64,000 nt of DNA, from assembly GCA_028714895.1 (NCBI GenBank), contig JAQTLM010000001.1:124001-188000 (forward strand). Reading direction: 5' to 3'. Below are positions 50,688 to 57,795 of the stretch, piece by piece. The notes under the pieces were generated by a model. It was not told where the DNA came from. It saw nothing but the letters and a program-made list of their open reading frames with translations, and did no database searches. A program made the position numbers and the translations under genes. Position 1 is the first letter of the stretch; every line of letters starts with the position of its first letter. Source of the stretch: Gallionella sp. Lineage in GTDB: Bacteria > Pseudomonadota > Gammaproteobacteria > Burkholderiales > Gallionellaceae.

Positions 50688-51463
50688 TTCCACGACCTCG
50701 GTTGCCTGCCCGTATAGTCATACAGGAACAGAATGACTTCCCATATCTCCTCTTCGGTCAGAAAATTCTCCCAGACAGGCATGGATGAAATCCACGGGGC
50801 GGCCTCGGCAGGCAGGCCAGGGCCACCGGTGGCGATGCGCCAGAACAGGAAAGATTCCTGCAACTGCGCGATAGTGCCCACGTCCTGAAAATTGATCGGG
50901 GTAGGATTCAGCCCCGCTGCGTAAGGCCCCTTGCCATCCAGTTTATCGCCGTGGCAGTACTGGCAGTTTTTGATGTAAACATCGCCACCCGCCTTGACCA
51001 GTTCACGGAACTTTGCCGGGTCTTCCTTCTGGTATTTGCGATAGGGATTTTCCAGGGTGGTGAGGTTATAGCTCTTGCCATACGCCTTGAACTTCGATGG
51101 CGGCGCAGGGTGGATGGTGCGTAGTTCCACCGGCGCCTCGAAACCGGGCAGCATGCTGGTGTAGGTATAGTAACCAGCCAGCAGCGGGACTATCACAAAC
51201 ACCGCATTCCGCAGCTTTTTTCTGGACGGATCCTCGACCAGTGCCTTGATGGGGGCCACCAGTTCCCGCCCCCCCTCCTCGGTGAAGGTGAACGCCATGA
51301 GCGCGCCGGACACCACGAAGACCATATACATCGTGAGCAGGCTTCTTGGAATCAACTGGCCAAGCAGCACGTCGAACACCAGAATGAAGCCGAAGTACAC
51401 CCCGAACACCACAAGGGCGAACTGCAACAGGCGGGGGACGCGTTTTTTCTGTAGCGTTGTCAT
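50684..51463 (-). CDS. Membrane-anchored cytochrome c with N-terminal helices
   Basis: The 259-residue protein has three or four N-terminal hydrophobic segments (to about residue 105) and a periplasmic domain with one heme motif CQYCHGDKLDGKGPY (about residues 165-180), ending in VWENFLTEEEIWEVILFLYD. It is linked by 4-bp overlaps (ATGA) to the genes on both sides, so the three are translationally coupled. Likely an electron-transfer subunit of the same complex. Family not identified by name. Confidence 0.85.
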   Translation of the reverse strand: MTTLQKKRVPRLLQFALVVFGVYFGFILVFDVLLGQLIPRSLLTMYMVFVVSGALMAFTFTEEGGRELVAPIKALVEDPSRKKLRNAVFVIVPLLAGYYTYTSMLPGFEAPVELRTIHPAPPSKFKAYGKSYNLTTLENPYRKYQKEDPAKFRELVKAGGDVYIKNCQYCHGDKLDGKGPYAAGLNPTPINFQDVGTIAQLQESFLFWRIATGGPGLPAEAAPWISSMPVWENFLTEEEIWEVILFLYDYTGRQPRSWK

Positions 51464-52284
51464 TTCAATCCTGCCAGGTAATTCACCAGCATCTCAAGCT
51501 CCTGCGCCTTCAATTGCTCGCCGTATGTCCTGGGCATCATGCCCGCCGCATATCCCTTGGCAATGACTGCGTCGGGATCGAGTATCGCCTGCCGCAAATA
51601 TTCCCTGCTCTTCGTTGCTCCAATGCGGGCAAGGCTCGGCCCCAGCGTGCCGGTCTGACTCCCAACGGCATGGCCCGCAACAACATGGCAGGCTCCGCAG
51701 GTGTATTTGGCGATGATCTCTTCGGGTGTTTTCAGCGGGGCTGTTGCCCCTGCCTTGGAAGTTTCTGCGCCTGCGGCGGGCATCGCAGGAATGGAGACTG
51801 TCACTTCGCTGCCGCTCGAATCCTGGAGATAGGCAATGACGGCCGCAATCTCGGCTTCTGATAGTCCGATGCCACCGCCGGAGACATCGGGCATCGGGCT
51901 TTCGGTATCGTTGCTTCCCGCCTTGCCGAATCCGGCCACCACAAAGGCAGATGGTTTCACCAACGACTCATGCAGATACTCCTCGACTGTTTTTGCCGCG
52001 CCCTTGTAATTGGGGTTCTTCAAGTTTTCTGCCGCCACGGAGCCGATCTTGTCGAGCATCGGCGCACGGCCCATTGCATTGTGGCACAGGGTGCATGTCC
52101 CTTTTTCGTTATAGATTTTGCCGCCCAATGCGATGAATTGATCCATGGTCATCGCGCCGAGCTCCAGCTTTTCCTCTACGGGCGGCGGTGCGGGTTTTAT
52201 CTGCGGAATACCAAAGTTCGAATACGCCGAAAATCCGCCGATCATCAGCAGACTGAAGCCGGAAACCTTAAGAAAGTTAGTCAT
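51460..52284 (-). CDS. Diheme cytochrome c, membrane-anchored
   Basis: The 274-residue protein has an N-terminal hydrophobic anchor or uncleaved signal (VSGFSLLMIGGFSAYSNF), and two cytochrome domains with CTLCHNAMGRAP (about residue 64) and CGACHVVAGH (about residue 195), separated by an Ala/Pro/Thr-rich linker. Both have the usual downstream Met region (MPDVSGG; MMPRTYGE). It lies 13 bp after the CydA-like gene and overlaps the next gene by 4 bp. Confidence 0.88.
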   Translation of the reverse strand: MTNFLKVSGFSLLMIGGFSAYSNFGIPQIKPAPPPVEEKLELGAMTMDQFIALGGKIYNEKGTCTLCHNAMGRAPMLDKIGSVAAENLKNPNYKGAAKTVEEYLHESLVKPSAFVVAGFGKAGSNDTESPMPDVSGGGIGLSEAEIAAVIAYLQDSSGSEVTVSIPAMPAAGAETSKAGATAPLKTPEEIIAKYTCGACHVVAGHAVGSQTGTLGPSLARIGATKSREYLRQAILDPDAVIAKGYAAGMMPRTYGEQLKAQELEMLVNYLAGLK

Positions 52285-52297
52285 TGGAGAAAGTTGG

Positions 52298-54175
52298 TCA
52301 TGCCGGCTTCTTCCAATACCCTTTGGCGGCGACGCGCCGGCTGTTGATCGCGTTCAGCCAGAAGATAAACATGACCATCGCCATGAACAGGATCGTGCCG
52401 ATCGATACGATGTTGGCCGCATATCCCAGATCCGGGGTGAAGGCATCCACTGAGTTGTCGCGGAACACGCCCTGCACGTGCCAATGCTGGCGAATGGCGG
52501 AGCGGACGTAGCCCATCAGGCCCATCAGCCATGTAAACGCCACGGCCAGCAGGAATAGCGCGTATTGCGACCGGGCGGGCATGCGCCCCCAGTGCAGCGG
52601 TGCCACCTCTTTCGCGCCCTTGTACATGAGCGTGTCTATGACCGTGCTGACCACGATGATGGTCAGCGTGGTCAGAACCTGCGGGATGGAGGCTGCCACC
52701 TTGTACACCGTGTTGGTGAAATAGCCGTAATAGACACCCAGCAGCGTGATATTGATCAGGCCCACGGTAAACAGCGCAATCTGGATTGCGTTGCCCGTTG
52801 TCACCCAGGACGCGGTGGCGATTTTGTTGGCGCGCCGGTAGAACATGAAGCTCATGAAGGTAAACAGGATCAGAAAATTCACTGCGGTGTTTTTTGCCGG
52901 CATGAGGCCGAGCACCCCCAGATACTGATGATAAGGGCCGCCGAGACTTTTGAGTTCGGCATTGGTGAGCACCAGGGTGTGCGGCGTGAACCACACCAGG
53001 AAGGCAACCACCAGCACAATGGCGATGTATTTGATCCTGGAATTGTAACGATAGGCACCTTCGCTGCGCCCCATGCCGCACCAGAGATAATAGTTGGCCG
53101 ACAGGAACAGCGCGCCGATCAGCACGGCCTGGATGATGAATATCCACGCGAACACCCCGCCCATCAGCGTGATGCCCATCTGCTGGCTGTAGGCATACAT
53201 TTCAGCGGTGAGGTAATAACCGGCGAAAGGCAACGGCAGCAGCGCCGCAATGGCAATGAAGTTTGCGTTATAACCAATCCAGTCATAATGGGCGCGCTCC
53301 TCCTTGGTCCTGGCGCTGAGGAATTTGAAGGCGGCATAGGCGCCGATGATCGAGCCGCCAAACGCCACATTGGCAACCAACCGGTGGATGTTGATCGGGT
53401 TCCACAGGAAATTGTGGATCGCGGCCCAGGTATCCCCGTTAAATACACCCGCCGCATCCACGGCCGCCGGGCTCATCATGAAGGTCGTCCACGCATTGGC
53501 CAGGAACATCAGCAGGCAGCCGACTGCATTGAGCAGCAGCCCGAGGGTCAGGTGCACCCATTTCTTGTTCCCGCCCTGAAGCCAGTGCCAGCCATAATAA
53601 TAGACGTACAGGATCGCGCTCTCGGCGAAGAACAGCAGCGCGTACGCAAACATGCTGCTCTTAAAGATTGTGGCCAGATACCTGAATAAATCCGGATACA
53701 AGAGCAACAGGATAAAGGTCAGCAAACCGCCCAGAAGCGCAGTAAGCGAATAGGCCGTGATGCTGACCTTCATGAATTCAAAAGCCATCTGGTCATAGCG
53801 TTCATCGCGGGTTGCCATGCCGATGGCTTCAATGATAAACACGAATATCGGCACCGCCAAAACGAACGCCCCGAACCAGAGATGTAACTGGGCCGCAAGC
53901 CATACCGCCACCCGGGAATTTACGCCCTTAAAGGTGGGGTAGTCTGCCGCAGTTAATTTTGGCGCGGGCGGGTAAGCTACCGCCTTTGCATCCGGAACAT
54001 CGGTGGCTTTAGCGGCTGCCTGTGCAGCTGGAATCGCGGTTGCCGTAGTCGCTGCCGATACGGGGGCTACCGCCTCGGATGCGTTCGCAGCGGGCGTGAA
54101 AGCGGGCAGGGCGAGTATGGCAAAAACAGCCAGTAAAATTGCCCCGCCGATTATTCTTGTATTTCGTATTGGCAA
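52298..54175 (-). CDS. CydA-like (bd-oxidase subunit I-like) membrane protein, divergent
   Basis: A 625-residue polytopic protein with about 14 membrane helices and weak but clear similarity to cytochrome bd subunit I (helix AAQLHLWFGAFVLAVPIFVF, His98 resembling the CydA N-terminal His; INIHRLVANVAFGGSIIGAY resembling the b558 His). The CydA glutamate motif of the EFQFGTNW type is not seen (the aligned region reads GGLLTFILLLLYPD), and no Q-loop or CydB partner is present. The first 85 residues form a signal-like helix and an Ala/Pro/Val-rich periplasmic stretch not found in CydA. The start is a TTG at 54175 with no strong ribosome site. Flanked by c-type cytochromes, it may accept electrons from them rather than quinol. 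Confidence 0.78.
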   Translation of the reverse strand: MPIRNTRIIGGAILLAVFAILALPAFTPAANASEAVAPVSAATTATAIPAAQAAAKATDVPDAKAVAYPPAPKLTAADYPTFKGVNSRVAVWLAAQLHLWFGAFVLAVPIFVFIIEAIGMATRDERYDQMAFEFMKVSITAYSLTALLGGLLTFILLLLYPDLFRYLATIFKSSMFAYALLFFAESAILYVYYYGWHWLQGGNKKWVHLTLGLLLNAVGCLLMFLANAWTTFMMSPAAVDAAGVFNGDTWAAIHNFLWNPINIHRLVANVAFGGSIIGAYAAFKFLSARTKEERAHYDWIGYNANFIAIAALLPLPFAGYYLTAEMYAYSQQMGITLMGGVFAWIFIIQAVLIGALFLSANYYLWCGMGRSEGAYRYNSRIKYIAIVLVVAFLVWFTPHTLVLTNAELKSLGGPYHQYLGVLGLMPAKNTAVNFLILFTFMSFMFYRRANKIATASWVTTGNAIQIALFTVGLINITLLGVYYGYFTNTVYKVAASIPQVLTTLTIIVVSTVIDTLMYKGAKEVAPLHWGRMPARSQYALFLLAVAFTWLMGLMGYVRSAIRQHWHVQGVFRDNSVDAFTPDLGYAANIVSIGTILFMAMVMFIFWLNAINSRRVAAKGYWKKPA

Positions 54176-54209
54176 GATATAGTTTTTTTAGTAGAGGCTT
54201 GCAAAGGCG

Positions 54210-54326
54210 TTAAGGGTTATATACCAGCGCCAATCCCTGAAGCTTCATTACGGAGAAATCCAGGGCAAAAAATACGATGCCAAAGACAATAAACGCACTC
54301 AAGAACGGCAAAAGATAAACCTTCAT
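54210..54326 (-). CDS. 38-residue single-helix membrane microprotein
   Basis: Starts MKVYLLPFLSAFIVFGIVFF and ends ...MKLQGLALVYNP. One transmembrane helix near the N-terminus, no cysteine. It begins 4 bp after the preceding microprotein and lies 34 bp before the CydA-like gene. By analogy with CydX/CbdX-like subunits of bd oxidases, it may be a structural subunit; that is inference. Confidence 0.55.
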   Translation of the reverse strand: MKVYLLPFLSAFIVFGIVFFALDFSVMKLQGLALVYNP

Positions 54327-54330
54327 ATCG

Positions 54331-54456
54331 TTATGCCTTCAAGAACCACACAAAAAAAGCGATCACGGCAATTAGAACCGACGTAAATAAGGCCGGCCCC
54401 GCCCAAGGGTATTTGGTTGTTTCGTATTCATGTGTTTTGCATTCATCAGCGCTCAT
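54331..54456 (-). CDS. 41-residue single-helix membrane microprotein
   Basis: Starts MSADECKTHEYETTKYPWAG and continues with a hydrophobic helix (about residues 22-39) ending FFVWFLKA, the acidic, soluble N-terminus preceding the helix. AGGGGCAGGC upstream may serve as ribosome site. It is tightly spaced (4 bp) with the next microprotein. Confidence 0.55.
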   Translation of the reverse strand: MSADECKTHEYETTKYPWAGPALFTSVLIAVIAFFVWFLKA

Positions 54457-54507
54457 GCCTGCCCCTTTTCACGGCGGTTTATCTGCTTGTTGCGGATGAC
54501 CAATCCC

Positions 54508-54534
54508 CCGAGAGGGGATCCTTCCCCCTCTCGG
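54508..54534. other. Strong hairpin between microprotein genes
   Basis: ccgagagggg (54508-54517) and cccctctcgg (54525-54534) form a perfect 10-bp stem without a U-run on either side. It may set the relative amounts of the upstream cytochrome mRNA and the downstream CydA-like mRNA by pausing or RNA processing. Confidence 0.55.
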
Positions 54535-54549
54535 ATGCGGCCTTGTCAA

Positions 54550-54654
54550 TTACAAGACCAAGTAATACATGATCAGGCAAATGAAGACGGCATTCACCAG
54601 CATCCCGGAAAAAATGACACCATCAGCGAGATATTTTTTGTTCAGATATTTCAT
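54550..54654 (-). CDS. 34-residue single-helix membrane microprotein
   Basis: Starts MKYLNKKYLADGVIFSGMLV and ends ...AVFICLIMYYLVL, with a positively charged N-terminus and one hydrophobic helix. It lies 15 bp after the monoheme cytochrome gene and before the hairpin. Coding is inferred from position, amino-acid pattern and close spacing. Confidence 0.5.
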   Translation of the reverse strand: MKYLNKKYLADGVIFSGMLVNAVFICLIMYYLVL

Positions 54655-54669
54655 TCAGGCTACGTGCGT

Positions 54670-55032
54670 TTATTTGCCCTTGCAATCGCAAAGCTTGCGG
54701 ATATATTTCACCAATCCTTCCACTTCATCCGTAGTCAAGGTTGCACCCCAAGGCGGCATCAATGCCGATTTGCTGATGGATGGGCCGCCGTCCTTGATGA
54801 CCCCCCTGAGATCCTCATCGGAACGTTTCTCCATTTCCGAGGAACTGGTCAAGTTGCGTGGGTCAGTGGCAAAATCCTTTGTGACGTTGATGCCTCTGCC
54901 TTTACCATCAGTACCGTGACACTGGGCGCAGTAAAAGTCATATACCTGTTTTGAATCTGCCGCCTGCGCCGAACCCACTGCACTCAGCGCCAGGCCAAGC
55001 ACCGTGGCGGTTACTATTAAAAATCTCAACAC
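54670..55032 (-). CDS. Monoheme periplasmic cytochrome c
   Basis: From a GTG at 55032 preceded by GGAGGG, the 120-residue precursor has a signal peptide ending SAQA and a class I heme motif CAQCHGTDGKGRG with the probable distal Met in ALMPPWG. It lies between the diheme cytochrome gene and the first microprotein gene. Probably a soluble electron carrier of the operon. Confidence 0.88.
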   Translation of the reverse strand: MLRFLIVTATVLGLALSAVGSAQAADSKQVYDFYCAQCHGTDGKGRGINVTKDFATDPRNLTSSSEMEKRSDEDLRGVIKDGGPSISKSALMPPWGATLTTDEVEGLVKYIRKLCDCKGK

Positions 55033-55057
55033 GAGTTTATCCCTCCGTTTGTTCGCA

Positions 55058-55711
55058 TTACTCGAAAGCAGCCACATACGCCGCTACGCTCGCCAGGTCT
55101 TTCTTGTTAAGCACGCTGGCAAAGTCCGGCATGCCCCGAACCGGCTTGAATGCCTTGATGTTTGTCAAATAGGCATATACCCAGTCAGGATTCAACCGCT
55201 TGCTGGCGCCAACCAGGCTGGGCCCGCTCTTTCCACCATGCACCTCACCCTTCACCGGATACTCGTGGCACCCACCACAGGGCGCTTTTTTACCAAAAAT
55301 ATTCCGCGCCTGGGCGGACTCGTTGGGTTTAATTACGCCTGCCTTAACTTCTGGCGATTTCAGGCCCATCAGAAAATCCGTAACCGCAGCCGCATCTCCG
55401 GCCGACAGTTTGGGATGATCGCCCGGGTTCTTATCAGTGAGCGAGTTATATTTCAGCGGGCGGATCGGTTTGGGGTTCTGCAACCATGCCGCAAGCCAAT
55501 CCTTCTGAAACTTGCTGCCGGCATACCACAGCTCCGGTCCTTTCTTTGCCAACTGGTCTGCAATCGTCTTCTCCTTTGCAGGGCCGTCAGTGTAATGACA
55601 GCCAGTGCAACTTTTTTTGAAAATCGCATCCCCACCCGCCGCGTAGCTGGGCGCTGCCGTCATAACCAGCAAAGCCGCTCCAATGGAAACGGTGACTGCT
55701 AGTAATCTCAT
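55058..55711 (-). CDS. Diheme periplasmic cytochrome c, first gene of the operon
   Basis: The 217-residue precursor has a signal peptide (MRLLAVTVSIGAALLVMTAA, cleavage near SYAA) and two heme motifs, CTGCHYTDGPAKE (about residue 35) and CGGCHEYPVKGEV (about residue 145), with a Met in RGMPDFAS as a likely distal ligand for the second. AAGGAG precedes the ATG. It is the most upstream gene of the minus-strand operon and faces the promoter region shared with the Usp-PCP_red gene. Confidence 0.9.
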   Translation of the reverse strand: MRLLAVTVSIGAALLVMTAAPSYAAGGDAIFKKSCTGCHYTDGPAKEKTIADQLAKKGPELWYAGSKFQKDWLAAWLQNPKPIRPLKYNSLTDKNPGDHPKLSAGDAAAVTDFLMGLKSPEVKAGVIKPNESAQARNIFGKKAPCGGCHEYPVKGEVHGGKSGPSLVGASKRLNPDWVYAYLTNIKAFKPVRGMPDFASVLNKKDLASVAAYVAAFE

Positions 55712-56013
55712 ATCGCACTCCTTTCTATTTCTGTGTATTCAAAACTGATACGAATTATTTATATTTTCTTTGGGTTCACTTTAGGATACCCAGGCCAACG
55801 ACTCAAACTGCTCAGCGCGATTACTGTATGCCGTTGTAGTTATTAGCTCGCAGACTATTGCCCGCCAGCCTCATGACCCTCTTAGGCTCGATGGTTAAAA
55901 TATAGCATAATAACTACCTTCCTTTTTTAAAACCATCGCCGCCTGAATTTGCCGCATGGTTCGCAGATGTGTATTTCAATGTTCTTAAAGCTTAAGCTAA
56001 AAAGGTTCATTAC
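55712..56013. promoter_or_regulatory. Divergent control region of the cytochrome operon and the Usp/radical SAM operon
   Basis: A 302-bp AT-rich gap with no gene. It must contain the promoters of both divergent operons. I see the AT-rich ggttaaaatatagcataata (55889-55908) and imperfect palindromes such as cttaaagcttaag (55984-55996), but no box I can name with confidence. Confidence 0.5.
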
Positions 56014-57795
56014 ATGATTCCCAAGGTTTCTCTGGCTGTTGCCGAAGAACTCCACCCATCGGCCGGCATACGCTTGCATCAACGTATCCTGGTTGCGCTG
56101 GATTCGTCCGATCATGCCAATGCCGCGATGCGGAGCGCTACGGAATTAGCGGGATTGGGCAGCGACGCCGTGATCACCGGCTCTCATGTCTATGCCGCCA
56201 AACTGCATGACATGCGCTTCCGCCAGATGGAAGGCGGCCTGCCCGAACAGTTCAGGCAGGAACAGGAACTGGAGCGCCAGCGAGATGTGCACGACGACCT
56301 GATCACCCGCGGCTTGTCGATCATCACCGACTCCTATCTCGACCAGGCCGCAACCCATTGTGATCAACTCGGCATCGACTTCAAGCGCAGCTCGCTTGAA
56401 GGAAAAAATTACCGGGCGCTCACAATAGAAACTAATTCGGGCGCGTATGACCTGCTCGTCATGGGAGCATTGGGCCTCGGCGCGATACAGGGAAGCCGGT
56501 TGGGCAGCGTGTGCAGGCGGGTGGCGCGGCGCTCGGCCATCGATACGCTGGTCATCAAGGAACCCGGCCGCTCGATCAAGGAAGGCCCGATTGTCGTCGC
56601 AGTGGACGGCTCACCCAAGGCCTATGGAGGGCTGCTCACCGCCCTGGCATTGGCCAAATACTGGCAGGTTCCTGTCAAGGTGATCGCCGCCTTCGATCCC
56701 TATTACCATTATGTTGCGTTTAACCGTATTGCCGGCGTGCTGTCCGAAGAAGCAGGCAAGGTATTCAAATTCAAGGAACAGGAAAAGCTGCACGAAGAAA
56801 TCATCGATTCGGGATTGGCAAAGATATATGACGGCCACTTGGCTGTCGCACGATCCATTGCCGGGGATTTTGGCGTCGAAATCGAAACTGAGCTTCTCGC
56901 GGGCAAGCCCCACGATGCCATCGAAAAGTATCTCAGGAGAGTCAAGCCGTCGCTGCTGATCGTCGGTAAACTGGGCATCCATGCCGACGATGAACTCGAT
57001 ATCGGCGGCAATAGCGAGCATCTGCTGGAAAACGTGGACTGCGCCATCCTACTCAGCATGCGCGAACACCAGCCGGAAATAGATGTCGTGTCCGGAGTCA
57101 CCACCTCCTGGACCCATGAAGCCGAAGCCGGGATGGAGCGCGTGCCTTCCTTTGTCCGCAACATGGCGCGCATGGCCATCATGCGCTATGCGCAGGAACA
57201 CGGCCACACCGTCATCACCCGGAAGATTGTCGAAGAAGCGACCGCCCAACTCATGCCGAACCATGCGGAACAGGCCATGGGGGAAATCGTCGCCGCCTAC
57301 GATGCCGGAGAATTGAAACGCAAGCCTGCGGCGGAAGATGCCCTGCGCTGGTCCGATGAGGCGATCGCGCTGTTGCGCACCGTCATAGACCTTTCGGTGC
57401 GCGGCAACCTCAGCATGCGTGCCGAGAAAAAAGCCCGCCAGGAAAAAAACGACAGGGTGGAAGCAAGACACATTCAGCCGTTCCTCGATACTGAATCGCC
57501 AGAGGGTTCTCAGTCCTCAGTCCTCAGTCCTGCGCAACTTCACTGGCACGCTGCCGCGCTGGCCCGACTGATGCGGGTGCCGGAAGGTTTCATGCGCGAC
57601 AAATGCAAGCAGAGCATCGAAAATTTCGCCCGGCAGAATGGTCACGCTGAAATCACCCTGGAAGTGGCGGAAAACGGCCTCAAGCTGGCCCGAGGCGAAA
57701 TGGAAAAAACCATGCAGGGGCAAAGCGAGCCGGCTTCCAAAGGCGGTTGCCCGTTTGGCTACGGCAACAAGAACCCTCAAGATGCAGGCCCATAA
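56014..57795 (+). CDS. Universal-stress domain pair fused to PCP_red-like domains
   Basis: A 593-residue cytoplasmic protein. Two UspA-type domains (about residues 22-190 and 190-350): ILVALDSSDHANAAM, and VMGALGLGAIQGSRLGSVCR as the nucleotide-binding loop. These are followed by PCP_red-type domains: WTHEAEAGMERVPSFVRNMA (about 366-415), a degenerate one at about 444-490 (LRWSDEAIALLRTV) and one at about 509-560 (WHAAALARLMRVPEGFMRDK). PCP_red is otherwise known as the C-terminal domain of the ChlB/BchB subunit of dark-operative protochlorophyllide reductase. Its stop codon shares one base with the radical SAM start (TAATG). A tandem 7-mer, ctcagtc x3, lies within the gene at 57509-57529. 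Confidence 0.8.
   Translation: MIPKVSLAVAEELHPSAGIRLHQRILVALDSSDHANAAMRSATELAGLGSDAVITGSHVYAAKLHDMRFRQMEGGLPEQFRQEQELERQRDVHDDLITRGLSIITDSYLDQAATHCDQLGIDFKRSSLEGKNYRALTIETNSGAYDLLVMGALGLGAIQGSRLGSVCRRVARRSAIDTLVIKEPGRSIKEGPIVVAVDGSPKAYGGLLTALALAKYWQVPVKVIAAFDPYYHYVAFNRIAGVLSEEAGKVFKFKEQEKLHEEIIDSGLAKIYDGHLAVARSIAGDFGVEIETELLAGKPHDAIEKYLRRVKPSLLIVGKLGIHADDELDIGGNSEHLLENVDCAILLSMREHQPEIDVVSGVTTSWTHEAEAGMERVPSFVRNMARMAIMRYAQEHGHTVITRKIVEEATAQLMPNHAEQAMGEIVAAYDAGELKRKPAAEDALRWSDEAIALLRTVIDLSVRGNLSMRAEKKARQEKNDRVEARHIQPFLDTESPEGSQSSVLSPAQLHWHAAALARLMRVPEGFMRDKCKQSIENFARQNGHAEITLEVAENGLKLARGEMEKTMQGQSEPASKGGCPFGYGNKNPQDAGP

Noticed and set aside
52565-53689. 374-residue frame opposite the CydA-like gene
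   Set aside because: His/Gln/Glu-rich antisense shadow; the minus-strand gene has clear membrane helices and fits the operon.
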